A DNA stretch of 64,000 nucleotides, taken from contig CBDFMR010000005.1 of the NCBI GenBank assembly GCA_965249765.1, positions 1,488,001 through 1,552,000 on the forward strand. The letters are read 5' to 3'. Shown here piece after piece: positions 40,837 to 50,076 of the stretch; within the stretch, counting starts at the first letter, position 1; every line of letters begins with the position of its first letter. The stretch is from CBDFMR01 sp965249765 (GTDB taxonomy: Bacteria > Bacteroidota > Bacteroidia > Chitinophagales > Saprospiraceae). The notes beneath the pieces are model-generated. The model worked only from the letters and a program-made list of their open reading frames with translations. It made no database searches and had not been told where the DNA came from. A program made the translations under genes and the position numbers.

Positions 40837-41089
40837 CTCAAGTCAATGTATATAATACCAACCTAAGTTAGCAGTATATTAAAAAATTGGTAACTACTCA
40901 GGTATCAAAGATAGTGGGTGTAATTCAGTTTGTCGTATTAGGCCGCTATTTTACCCAGATACTCAGCAATCAAATTCCAATGTCCACTTTTATTTAATAT
41001 CCTCAAATTGATCATGTTTTGAAGGCCTTTTTTTGACCATCGCTGACACCAGGCTGTTTAAGCCGTTTATGCAATACATTCCTATGAGA
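40837..41089 (-). pseudogene. Possible decayed transposase remnant
   Basis: Two frames on the - strand give recognisable but broken pieces, one ending NKSGHWNLIAEYLGKIAA before a stop and another with HKRLKQPGVSDGQKKAFK, separated by a shift at an A run. GTGGGTGTAATTCAG at about 40916-40930 could be an insertion-sequence end. The link to a transposase family is weak. No intact gene is present in this stretch. Confidence 0.25.
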
Positions 41090-42229
41090 TTAGGGTCCGC
41101 TATCCGCGTCAAAGATTTCTACTATTTCTCCAGTGGCATCTGTGATAAAAAATATCTGTGCATAGTCAGGATCCGTTTGATAACCACTTCCCATCCAATT
41201 GACTAACTGACCTGGACAAGCTGGAACTGGATTTGCAGTAATAATTCCTGGGTCAGCCTGACAGCAAAACTCCACAACCACGTTTACAGTATCTTATAGC
41301 ATACAACCAGATGGTCCGGTTAGAGTAACTATGTACTCCATATCTGTGAGTGGACAGACCTCGATAGTCTACCACTTTCTCCTGTGCTCCAGTCGTACAT
41401 ACGGCATCCAGAGCCTGCATCAAGAGCCGTACATTCGTCTTTACATATTGTGATAGATTCGTCAGGAAGTAGAGAACCTACACCGATGATATTTATGGGA
41501 AATTCTAAAAGAAAGACACAACCATCTGAATTGTACCATCCGCCTGTCTCACCATCTTCTGTAAGGTAAAATGAAATAGATTCGGCGATGTCACCCGTGG
41601 AAAGAGAGCAATAAGTCAGATCAAACCCAAATTTGGGACAAGTGGTCGTACAATTAATTCCCCAGTTATCTGAAGGATCACCATCAACAAAAAATCCAGA
41701 TGTCGCCTCACAACTTGTAAATACAGAAGAGCAAAATGTGCCTATGAAACTGGATATGTTTCCGCTATTATCACAGCCTGTGCCAGGAGGGTCCCAATAA
41801 TATCCTGCTCCATAAGTTGTTCCAGTACAGATTCTTGTTAGTGAATTTAGGAAAATCCAGCCTGGATTTGGAGGAATAAGAACTCCCTGCGCTGCGATCC
41901 ACCCACCTGAAGAGGAAAACGAAACTTCATGAATCCAATTATTTTGGGTGCCAGGATTCCAATCAAAATCTATTTCGACAGATAGTACAAGCTCACCACA
42001 ATCTGTTGCTGTGACTTGCAAGGCATTTGATGCAGTACCTGTTTTGCCCTGCTTGGACATTACTACTTATGTTAGCTGAACCAACATCAATTCTTCCTCT
42101 GGAAATTCCAGTGATGGTGGCAGAAATACTGCATACCTCACATGGACCATTACCACATTGCCCTAATAGGTATATGGTCGTAAATAGAAGTAAAACAATA
42201 ATGGTTGTTAATCTCTTCAAAATCGGCAT
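41090..42229 (-). pseudogene. Decayed secreted surface protein gene
   Basis: Read on the - strand, a signal peptide (MPILKRLTTIIVLLLFTTIYLLGQ) leads into ATITGISRGRIDVGSANI. A frame change near 42050 continues as ATDCGELVLSVEIDFDWNPGTQN and runs with many cysteines and glycines to about 41370 (ITICKDECTALDAGSG). A second frame change and an in-frame TAA (about 41300) follow before VVVEFCCQADPGIITANPVPACPGQ. The Cys-rich, Gly-rich composition and PKD-like pieces match surface proteins of gliding bacteria. The 3' part, including any sorting domain, is missing. Two shifts and a stop make it non-functional. Confidence 0.75.
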
Positions 42230-42414
42230 GCTCCGCTGAAAATAAGCAACTTCAACATTATATAATAAGCTGAATGTTGAATTACCTGTTTATGTCAAAA
42301 CAGATGATTAACGAGTAGTGACATTGAGTATGAATAATTTTAGTTATTCATTTACTCCCAATGAGAATCTACATACCCCTTGCCATTGACAAGAATAACG
42401 ATAAGATTAAATAT

Positions 42415-43431
42415 TTAATCAAACAACCCCTCATACTCTGAACTAGAACCAGATGATTTCTTGATAGCATCAGGATCCTTGAGTTCAAGCAAATCTTCGT
42501 CAAAGGACTCTTTACCACCCAATAATAAAAGAGTCGATTTCTTCTCGTATTCCTCTAACATCTTGAGACCCTTATCTTCAAAAACACCTTGTTGAAGATC
42601 GATGCTATCCATGAATTCTGATGACATCTCCATGAACTGTTCCATCTCGCCTACTTTAGCAGCGACATCATCAGCAATGTTTTCCATGGCGGCATCAAAC
42701 ATGGCTCTTTTGTCAGGATCACCTTTGATAATACTCATTGCTGAGCGCATAGCAGAATGACTTGCTCTGATGGCTTTTCTTTCTTGCTCTTTGACTTTTA
42801 CTTGATCCTTGGTGTCTTCAAGCAGTATCTCAGAATTGGAATGCATCTTGGACAATATCTTATACAAAACAGAAATTTTTCCGTGTAAGGCCGAATACTT
42901 CGCATTGGTGTCTTTTAGTCTTGCGGCCTTGCGACTGGAGAGCAGCATATGTTTTTGATTTCCCTGTTCCTTGGCTTTCCTGGCGATCAAGATGTGCTCC
43001 TCTATCTGCTTATTGTTTTCAGTAACCATCGTTTTGAGTTTTCTCGCCTGCCCTTTAAGGTTGCCGATTTGCTTACTCATTTTACGTAGGTTGTCTTCGA
43101 GATCGCTTATATAATTTTTTAAGATACCTATAGGGTTGATGGTAACAAATACCCCAGTTACCCATCTCATAAAACTCTTGTACATGTAGCCTACAAGGTT
43201 TCTCATCTTTGGGTCCAATACCATATATATTATAGCTCCCAATACCAATAACGTCACAACGAGGCCCAATGTCTGTCCTACGAATGCAGTAATCCAGGCT
43301 ATATTAGAAAACAACAAGTACCCCAATCCTCCTACTACGGCTGTGAGAAATAAAGCACCAGTCGTTCCTTCAGGTCTTTTCCAAAATGACTTAGGCTTGG
43401 TCGTTCCATCGAGAGATGATAGCTCACTCAT
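42415..43431 (-). CDS. Membrane protein with long coiled coil (PspA-like)
   Basis: 338 residues. Two hydrophobic segments near the N-terminus (TGALFLTAVVGGLGYLLF at about 24-41 and ITAFVGQTLGLVVTLLVLGAIIYMVL at about 47-72) anchor the protein. A coiled coil follows from about 105 to 230 (ISDLEDNLRKMSKQIGNLKGQARKLKTMV), like the PspA/Vipp1 type. The C-terminal region is acidic. It probably associates with the inner membrane and may report envelope stress. It heads the transcript with the 183-residue gene (28-base gap). Confidence 0.55.
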   Translation of the reverse strand: MSELSSLDGTTKPKSFWKRPEGTTGALFLTAVVGGLGYLLFSNIAWITAFVGQTLGLVVTLLVLGAIIYMVLDPKMRNLVGYMYKSFMRWVTGVFVTINPIGILKNYISDLEDNLRKMSKQIGNLKGQARKLKTMVTENNKQIEEHILIARKAKEQGNQKHMLLSSRKAARLKDTNAKYSALHGKISVLYKILSKMHSNSEILLEDTKDQVKVKEQERKAIRASHSAMRSAMSIIKGDPDKRAMFDAAMENIADDVAAKVGEMEQFMEMSSEFMDSIDLQQGVFEDKGLKMLEEYEKKSTLLLLGGKESFDEDLLELKDPDAIKKSSGSSSEYEGLFD

Positions 43432-43459
43432 ATTTTAATTTTTATTATTTGAATGTAAT

Positions 43460-44011
43460 TTACAAATACTGTTTCACCATTTCTATATCTTTTTGTAAAG
43501 AATCAAAGACATGATCAAAGGATTGGTTGAATGTATTCTTGGTATACTCTATCTTTTCCTTGTCTTTGGCAATTTGCAAATCAAGATTTTCTTTTTTATC
43601 AACTAATGTTTTTATCTGTTGTTTCAAGTCTTCAATCTTTTGACGATTGGATTTTATAGCATCATCAATTGCTCTATGCTTCTCTTCTTTATTCTCAACT
43701 TTTGTAGCTACTTGGTTGGCTAAGGCTTCAGCAAATTCTCGGCGTTCTTTTGTTAGGATATTTTCATAATGCTTGGCAGTGCTGAGCAATTTTGGCTTGG
43801 TTAGACCGATGGTAGTTGCCGTCATGAAAGCCGACTTTATCGCCTGTTCATCGTCCATGTTCATCTCCTTGAGATTGGCCACGGACTGCTTGAATTTTAA
43901 GTAATCAAATCCATCTAGAGCATTGGTTTTAAGCGCTTTTAGCAAAGCTGATGCAAATTTCTTTTCTTCCAGTTGGTTAGTCTCAAAAAGTTGATGAAGG
44001 TCGATAGTCAT
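43460..44011 (-). CDS. Coiled-coil protein of unknown function
   Basis: 183 residues from the ATG at 44011; a TTG 30 bases upstream is in frame but less likely. The C-terminal half is a long coiled coil (DAIKSNRQKIEDLKQQIKTLVDKKENLDLQIAKDKEKIEYTK). The N-terminal part (LHQLFETNQLEEKKFASALLKALK) is helical. There is no family I can name. It is expressed together with the PspA-like gene, so they may form a membrane-associated complex. Confidence 0.5.
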   Translation of the reverse strand: MTIDLHQLFETNQLEEKKFASALLKALKTNALDGFDYLKFKQSVANLKEMNMDDEQAIKSAFMTATTIGLTKPKLLSTAKHYENILTKERREFAEALANQVATKVENKEEKHRAIDDAIKSNRQKIEDLKQQIKTLVDKKENLDLQIAKDKEKIEYTKNTFNQSFDHVFDSLQKDIEMVKQYL

Positions 44012-44152
44012 GATCTGTTTATTTTTAAATATTTTGGTCAATCAGGGTCATATTGAATAAGATAAAAATGGCGATTTTAGTTTCTACTAATGTAGTTTTC
44101 TCGATTAAACTTCCCATAGCATAGATACATAAATCTACATTCTATAAAATTA

Positions 44153-45382
44153 CTAAGTATCCAATTCCAATGTTTCAATAGATAGAATAGAATCACCGGC
44201 AATTCCCTTGATGGAAGCATGCATATCTATGGTGTTTTGTATTACGGAATCGATCTGTTTCTCTCTACGTTTCCATATACTATGCATGGCTCGTTTTTCT
44301 TTGTCTAGTTCTTCTTTCATTTTTGAGAAGCCATCGATAATTGCTCCTACTTGCTGTTTAAATTCTTCACTGGAGACAAAACTATAGAGGATCTCTTTTT
44401 TATCACCTTTGTTTTCCTGAGCCAGACTTACACTATGAGTTTTTATCAGAGTCTGCCGTAATAGAGAGACCATCGATGTCATTTCTTGATACCCACAAAT
44501 CCATATTCCATCCATAGAACCAAAAAGTGATATCTCTTTAGGTAAAACACTGGTCACAAGTACTGCGAGTTCTGCTCCTACATTGCGTTGATCCATCTTG
44601 AGTTTGTCGATCCATTCTTTTGAAAAAGCCTTTGTTCTCTTGCTTTCAAAAATGATCTTTCCGCACACCTGCTGCATTGCATTGACAACTGTCTGCATAG
44701 AGTCAGCACCTCTTACACCTTTAGGTACTTCTTCCACTATGTCAAAAGGGAAAGCACTTCTCAGCATATCTTCTATGACTAATTCCTGTATCTCTCCTTG
44801 AAGTTGCATGGATCCTTGGTCTTTTTTTCTTTTCAGTTCTTCAATGAGTTCACTTTGGTCCTGAAGCTGCTTGTCCTTTTCTTTTAGTTTCAATTCGACT
44901 TGCTCGGTGAGCCTTTTGGAGATGGCATCCTCTTTTTCTGTCAGGCGTTCACTTAGTTTTTTTTCGTATTTGAGCTCGAAGTCTTTCTCTACCTCAGCCA
45001 TCTTATTTTTTATACGTTGTATTTCTAGTTCTTTTTCTTTTAACTCCAGAACCTGTTTTCTTTTTTCCTCCAGTTCTTTTTTCTGTGCATTGATGGTAAC
45101 GTCATACTCATCTTTTACGGACCTACGCATATCTTCTTCTCTCTTTGCCATTGCTTCTTTAAGCTTGTCTGCAAACAATTGATTTTCCCGTTTTTTCTTC
45201 TCTTCAAACTCTTCTTGCATCTTACTCAGCGAGGATTCTCGCTCTCTAAATTCGGATTGTAACTTAGAGCGCTCATCATTTAACTTTACTTTGAATTGTT
45301 CCTCTAGGTTTTTTGAGAGAACATCTTCTATATCAAAAGCATGGCTACAGTTGGGACAAGTTATATTGTGGATTTTAGACAT
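44153..45382 (-). CDS. DUF2130-type coiled-coil protein
   Basis: 409 residues. An N-terminal zinc-like CPNCSHAFD (residues 9-17), a long charged coiled coil (about 30-200) and a C-terminal globular domain with GEIQELVIEDMLRSAFPFDIVEEVPKGVRGADSMQTV and IIFESKRTKAFSKEWIDKLKMD. This is the DUF2130 pattern. The globular end has a nuclease-like ESKRTK line, but activity is not established. It is convergent with nothing close and ends 111 bases upstream of the coiled-coil gene. Role unknown. Confidence 0.7.
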   Translation of the reverse strand: MSKIHNITCPNCSHAFDIEDVLSKNLEEQFKVKLNDERSKLQSEFRERESSLSKMQEEFEEKKKRENQLFADKLKEAMAKREEDMRRSVKDEYDVTINAQKKELEEKRKQVLELKEKELEIQRIKNKMAEVEKDFELKYEKKLSERLTEKEDAISKRLTEQVELKLKEKDKQLQDQSELIEELKRKKDQGSMQLQGEIQELVIEDMLRSAFPFDIVEEVPKGVRGADSMQTVVNAMQQVCGKIIFESKRTKAFSKEWIDKLKMDQRNVGAELAVLVTSVLPKEISLFGSMDGIWICGYQEMTSMVSLLRQTLIKTHSVSLAQENKGDKKEILYSFVSSEEFKQQVGAIIDGFSKMKEELDKEKRAMHSIWKRREKQIDSVIQNTIDMHASIKGIAGDSILSIETLELDT

Positions 45383-45481
45383 AGAGATGGTTTTATATTA
45401 CAATTACAAATATCTGAATTATCAAGCGCTAATAAGAATTAATTAGCTGAGATCAAACATCGGTATCTTCTAGATTTCTTT

Positions 45482-46516
45482 TTAAAGGAAATCAACATCC
45501 TCGGCATAGGGATAGCGCATCAGAAAATCAATAGCCTGTTCAATGTCAAAATTCTCATACACGATACGATATAACATCTGAGTGATGGGTACATGCAATT
45601 CGTAATATCGAGCAAGATGCTGTGCTATTTTTAGGGTTCTAAGACCTTCGATGACCTCTTTGGAGGAGTTTAGAATGTCCTCCACTGATTCACCTTGGCC
45701 CATACGCATACCACATATATAATTTCTACTTTTTTCGCTTGTGGCGGTAGCTACTAAGTCCCCGATTCCTGCAATACCAAGAAATGCTTTATGAGTACTT
45801 CCCATGGCTACACCGAGCCTAATCATTTCACCAAGACCCTTGGTGATTAATAACGACTGGATATTCTTCCCCATTTTCATTCCTCCCAGTATTCCTGATG
45901 CGAGAGCAATAATATTTTTATAAGCTCCCGCTAGCTCTGCCCCTTTAAGGTCGTGAGAACCAAAAACGAAAAATTTTGGTCCACTTAGGATTTTCCTGCC
46001 TATATCTATCACTTCGTCAAATTCTGACGCCAAGACAGTAGCAGCGGGTTGATTCTGCATGATCTCTCTTGCAAGATTGGGACCCGACATACATCCGATT
46101 CTAAGTATCGTACTTTCTTGCATTATGACCTCGCTCATCGTGGAGATGTGTTTACGATCTAATTGTACATGGTCTAGTACACTGTAGTCATAACCTACCA
46201 GATCGAGTCCTTTAGTGGCATGTATAAGTATATGTGATGGATTGATATGTGGGGATAAATCAATCATCATACTTCTAAACCCACTAGATGGGATGACGGG
46301 AAAGATAACATTGCATCTTTCGCCTATAATTTCCATGCTGTCCACAGCCTTGATTCTGGGAGAAAGTTTTACATTGAATCGCTCGTGATTTTCATTGATT
46401 GAATTCCTGACTTCAGTCTTCCTAGCATAGATGAGGACATCTACACTGGTTGATAGTAACCCGGCAATGGTGATACCAAAACTTCCAGCACCGATGACTC
46501 CTACGGGTTTGGTCAT
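45482..46516 (-). CDS. gpsA: Glycerol-3-phosphate dehydrogenase [NAD(P)+]
   Basis: 344 residues. The N-terminal GVIGAGSFGITIAGLL is the NAD(P)-binding GxGxxG fold, and GAELAGAYKNIIALASGIL (about 188-206) holds the conserved catalytic Lys. It makes sn-glycerol-3-phosphate from dihydroxyacetone phosphate for phospholipid synthesis. The gene starts 6 bases after yidC, with which it is probably co-transcribed. The length is close to the family norm. This is a core gene outside the cassette region. Confidence 0.93.
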   Translation of the reverse strand: MTKPVGVIGAGSFGITIAGLLSTSVDVLIYARKTEVRNSINENHERFNVKLSPRIKAVDSMEIIGERCNVIFPVIPSSGFRSMMIDLSPHINPSHILIHATKGLDLVGYDYSVLDHVQLDRKHISTMSEVIMQESTILRIGCMSGPNLAREIMQNQPAATVLASEFDEVIDIGRKILSGPKFFVFGSHDLKGAELAGAYKNIIALASGILGGMKMGKNIQSLLITKGLGEMIRLGVAMGSTHKAFLGIAGIGDLVATATSEKSRNYICGMRMGQGESVEDILNSSKEVIEGLRTLKIAQHLARYYELHVPITQMLYRIVYENFDIEQAIDFLMRYPYAEDVDFL

Positions 46517-46522
46517 GGGTAC

Positions 46523-48388
46523 TTATTTTTTATTCTTCTTCTGAGCTTGTTGTTGTTTCATTGCCTCTTCTAGTCTTGCCTGGAAACCTGATTTTTTCTT
46601 TGGTTTGGACTTTCGTACTTCGAGCTCAGCCTGTATTTTCTGTTCGTCAAACACATATTTCTTGGTAATTACAGTCTGTAGAATGTTGAATATATTACTA
46701 AAAAACATATAACATGTCAGCCCTGATGCGTAGTTGTTGAAGAATACCAAGAACATAATAGGCATAAAATATTGAACATATTTCATAGCCGGGTTTGCCG
46801 ACATGTCCATATGCTTGGTATTGTAATAAGTATATATTACGGTGGTTATGGCCCACAGGACGGTAAACAAACTTATATGGGCTCCAAACATGGGTATCTC
46901 GAACGGAAGTCTCGTAATCTCATCAAATGATGATAGATCATGTGCCCATAAGAAGCTTTCCTGTCGGAAAGTGATACTTGCAGGAAAGAATCTAAAAAGG
47001 GCATACCATATGGGCATCTGTAATACCATGGGCATACAACCCCCCAAGGGACTAACACCGTATTCCCTATAGATTTTCATGGACTCCATCTGCTTTTTCT
47101 GTGGCTCTTCCTTGAATTTCTCGGTAAGATGGGAAAGCTTAGGTTTGAGGGCCTGCATCTTTGCCTGTGAGTGAAGCATCTTATAGGTGAGCGGGTAGAG
47201 AAGCATCTTGATAATGAATATCAAGACAATGATTACCATTCCCTTCGATCCAATATATCGGACTAAGAAATCAAAGCAAGGTCTTATGATCCATCGATTA
47301 ATCGTACCAAAAATACTACGCCCAAATGCTATGACTTCTTCAAGATTATTATCAAATGCCTTCAGTCTATCATATTCATTTGGCCCAAAATAAAATTGCA
47401 TTGCATAGGTCTCCTCACTTCCACCATTGTACGGAATGTCAATCTCAGTACGTAGAATTTTTAAGTCATCAGAAGTTGGTTCTTGAACCTCAGTAGAAAC
47501 TATGGCTTTATCAAAAGGCTTGTCCTTAGCAATAAGGGTAGAATTGAAAAACTGATTGACATGGGAAATCCATGAGACTTTCTCATTGAGTTCTTGATTG
47601 TCATCACCCGTACACGAGCAATAATCGGAGTCACTGTCTTCGACAGTCTGGTAATATACGCTGGTGTAGTTTCTTTCAAAATTTGAGTTTTCCTCAAGCT
47701 TGTCAAGATGATTTACCCAATTAAGCTTTATTGGTTTCGTGTTATCTACTATCCTGTCTAAATCTATAAAAGTGATATCGTAGTCGACTTTGTACGATCC
47801 CGGTTGGATACTATAAGTCTGTTGAAGCTTGCCTCCTTCAACGGTCGTTGTTGTAAATGTTATTGAATTATTCTCCTCAGAAGAATTAAATACGATGTCA
47901 TTGGTACTGACAGTTCCATTAGGTGCTGAAGATACGGGGAGTATGTATTCAAATCTGTTTTTCTCGTCTTCCATCAGGTAGAGAGGACGTTCTTCCCGCT
48001 TGCTACCTTCTACTCTTTCTAGTTTTTTGAAGTTCTTCATCTCGATGCCGGTGACTCGGGCACCTTTGTTGGACAAAGAGATTTTCATCAGATCATTTTC
48101 GAGATTGAATGATTGCTCAGGATATTGACCCGCACTGGCAAATAATCCCAGTTTGGTGTTGAGTAGCTGTCTGCGAATGCTGTCATTCTGGGGTGGCTGC
48201 ACCTCTTCTTTTACCAGAGTACTGGTATCTATTTCTTTTTGAACAGGGGCATCTTCTTGAATATTCTCCAAGCTGTCTCTTTGACGCTGTGACTCTGCAA
48301 GTTCTTCCTTGCTGGGAGCGCTAAAAAACGTGTAACCTAGTAAGAGAATAAATATGAGGATTAGTCCTACAAACTGATTTTTATCCAT
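46523..48388 (-). CDS. yidC: Membrane protein insertase YidC
   Basis: 621 residues. An N-terminal membrane segment (KNQFVGLILIFILLLGYTFF) is followed by a large periplasmic domain (about 80-350) typical of Gram-negative YidC. The conserved insertase core with several membrane segments follows: KGMVIIVLIFIIKMLLYPLTYKMLHSQAKMQAL, PLGGCMPMVLQMPIWYALFRFF, and a C-terminal YASGLTCYMFFSN. The end is a basic KKNKK tail that may contact the ribosome. It inserts proteins into the inner membrane, with or without SecYEG. It is next to gpsA. Confidence 0.93.
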   Translation of the reverse strand: MDKNQFVGLILIFILLLGYTFFSAPSKEELAESQRQRDSLENIQEDAPVQKEIDTSTLVKEEVQPPQNDSIRRQLLNTKLGLFASAGQYPEQSFNLENDLMKISLSNKGARVTGIEMKNFKKLERVEGSKREERPLYLMEDEKNRFEYILPVSSAPNGTVSTNDIVFNSSEENNSITFTTTTVEGGKLQQTYSIQPGSYKVDYDITFIDLDRIVDNTKPIKLNWVNHLDKLEENSNFERNYTSVYYQTVEDSDSDYCSCTGDDNQELNEKVSWISHVNQFFNSTLIAKDKPFDKAIVSTEVQEPTSDDLKILRTEIDIPYNGGSEETYAMQFYFGPNEYDRLKAFDNNLEEVIAFGRSIFGTINRWIIRPCFDFLVRYIGSKGMVIIVLIFIIKMLLYPLTYKMLHSQAKMQALKPKLSHLTEKFKEEPQKKQMESMKIYREYGVSPLGGCMPMVLQMPIWYALFRFFPASITFRQESFLWAHDLSSFDEITRLPFEIPMFGAHISLFTVLWAITTVIYTYYNTKHMDMSANPAMKYVQYFMPIMFLVFFNNYASGLTCYMFFSNIFNILQTVITKKYVFDEQKIQAELEVRKSKPKKKSGFQARLEEAMKQQQAQKKNKK

Positions 48389-48514
48389 TCAGTATCGGTC
48401 AGTATTTGAGGCGCAAAGGTAGTTGAATAATGATAATATTAGATGAAATATTAAGACGAATGCACCTAAGATTTAGACTCACGGCAATGTATTTATAAAA
48501 ATTAGTATTGCTTC

Positions 48515-48545
48515 TTTGGTATTAGTGGCACTTATGATATTTTTG
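48515..48545 (+). promoter_or_regulatory. Bacteroidota-type promoter of the initiator tRNA
   Basis: TTTG at 48515-48518 and TATTTTTG at 48538-48545, spaced by 19 bases, fit the Bacteroidota -33 TTTG and -7 TAnnTTTG consensus. Transcription would start near 48552, giving a leader of about 50 nt before the tRNA. The match is by eye. Confidence 0.55.
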
Positions 48546-48600
48546 CACTCTCTTTGTAGAAAGGAACTATATTTTACGATTATTCGTAATAAGATAATAT

Positions 48601-48673
<73 letters not shown>

Positions 48674-48678
48674 CTAGA

Positions 48679-48713
48679 AGTCCTGTAAATCATTGATTTA
48701 CAGGACTATTTTA
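48679..48713 (+). terminator. Intrinsic terminator after the tRNA
   Basis: A perfect 13-bp hairpin (AGTCCTGTAAATC with GATTTACAGGACT) around a 3-nt loop, followed by ATTTTATT. It lies 5 bases downstream of the tRNA end. Confidence 0.8.
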
Positions 48714-48735
48714 TTTCTGGTCGTCGTTTTGGTCG

Positions 48736-49200
48736 TCACTTATTTATGTCTTTAAGAAATATTGCTGAATTTGACGGCGCTATAATAAGTTCCTTTTTTT
48801 TGTCATCAAACCAAGTTCCGATCGAACCCCAGAATTTAGAATGGATTCTAAGTTTACCAACTGGTAATGTATAAGTACGCCTCAAATTGACAGATGTTTT
48901 CTCATATTTTGTATGGGGATTAGTTGTTGCCAATGAGAACACTGAAATGTTAGAAACAAATTCCTGAATCATTGTATCTTCTGGAAGAAATTTTGAACCA
49001 TTGCTCCAGCATGTCATTTTTAAGATACTGGACTCAGGTTCTCTTAGTACTTTTTTCCATTGATTTAAATCGTAGCTTGTTTTACTTCCATGATGTGGCA
49101 CCTTTAAAATGTTGATAGTTTCTTCATTATTGATTATATCATGTAATACAGTTCGTAGTCCCATACCAGACTGATCGGAGTATTCTATATCTGCTATAAA
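48736..49200 (-). pseudogene. Truncated metallo-beta-lactamase-fold (ComEC-like) fragment
   Basis: The visible protein (about 142 residues from the ATG at 49164, with an open frame to about 49200) has INILKVPHHGSKTSYD, the PHHGS motif of the ComEC/Rec2-type hydrolase domain. The N-terminal metal-binding HxHxDH part is missing upstream, and no start in good context is present. It is therefore the C-terminal end of a larger protein, probably a leftover from insertion or deletion. The tail (GSIGTWFDDKKKELIIAPSN) is unassigned. Confidence 0.6.
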
Positions 49201-49261
49201 TTATTAGTGCGTAGTGAATCTATTTTTTAGTTAAGAAGATTTATTAGCCGACATTCAGGAA

Positions 49262-49291
49262 AAGCCCTGTAGTTTTAAAACTACAGGGCTT
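49262..49291. terminator. Bidirectional intrinsic terminator
   Basis: A perfect 15-bp palindrome (AAGCCCTGTAGTTTT with AAAACTACAGGGCTT) with no loop bases beyond the turn, followed by a T-rich stretch on the right. It separates the truncated - strand hydrolase fragment from the + strand operon. Confidence 0.75.
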
Positions 49292-49541
49292 CCTTTTCTA
49301 ATGATATTTGCTCAAGTTATTATATCAGATTTCCTGAATACAATAATTTGAAATGATCGCAGGATTGTGCCAGTTAATGGGGTCATTATAGTCCAAGATC
49401 CCATTGCTTCTAAGTAATAATCTACCAATTAGCCAATATATCCGACAAACAAACCCATTTCATGAAACTTCAATATCTTAATATTATGTTAATTTAATGC
49501 GCAGATTTACATTCAGCTAATGATAATAAAGACATAATACC

Positions 49542-50069
49542 ATGATCACAATACTCACTTGGACATCCATCATCGCTGGCGGCATACTTGTGCTTCTATT
49601 GCTTCTCTCCATCCTGGGAGGCCTTGACATGGACATAGACATAGGGGGAGATGATGCCGATACTAGTGAGGGGGGATTAGGTATCATCAAAGGCTTACTC
49701 ACCTTTGTATCTGTAGGAGCCTGGATGATGAGAATTCTTCTTATCGGCGATCAACATCCTGGACTAGCTTTGGCCATAGGAGTTGTTGCCGGATTAGTAG
49801 CTTTGTTTTTGCTTAATTATCTTCTTCGAGTATTGCTAAGTAATGAAGAAAATGTCAACTGGGAAATGGATGATGCGCTTTTCCAGACTGGAGAAGTTTA
49901 CCTTAAGGTTCCTGCAAAAGACGGTAGCGGGATCGTCAATGTCGATGTCAAAGGAGCAAGTAGAGAACTCAAAGCTCGGTCAAGAAATGGTGAGCTTCCT
50001 ACAGGAACATCCATCCGTGTAGTAGACATAGATGGCGAATATGTAATCGTAAGTAAAGACAATAAATAA
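49542..50069 (+). CDS. NfeD-like membrane protein
   Basis: 175 residues. Membrane segments at the N-terminus (ILTWTSIIAGGILVLLLLLSILGG) and about 75-95 (ALAIGVVAGLVALFLLNYLL), then an OB-fold-like soluble end (VYLKVPAKDGSGIVNVDVKGASRELKARS ... GTSIRVVDIDGEYVIVS). This is the short NfeD/YuaF layout that pairs with flotillins. The next gene, 7 bases on, is a flotillin, so the two form the known membrane-microdomain pair. The role is membrane organisation. Confidence 0.8.
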   Translation: MITILTWTSIIAGGILVLLLLLSILGGLDMDIDIGGDDADTSEGGLGIIKGLLTFVSVGAWMMRILLIGDQHPGLALAIGVVAGLVALFLLNYLLRVLLSNEENVNWEMDDALFQTGEVYLKVPAKDGSGIVNVDVKGASRELKARSRNGELPTGTSIRVVDIDGEYVIVSKDNK

Positions 50070-50076
50070 TATCAAT

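Noticed and set aside
40860..40935. Another attC-like site (GTTAGC and GGTAAC nearby)
   Set aside because: The flanking arms do not form L-box pairs, and no cassette start complements them; it looks like decayed insertion-sequence DNA.
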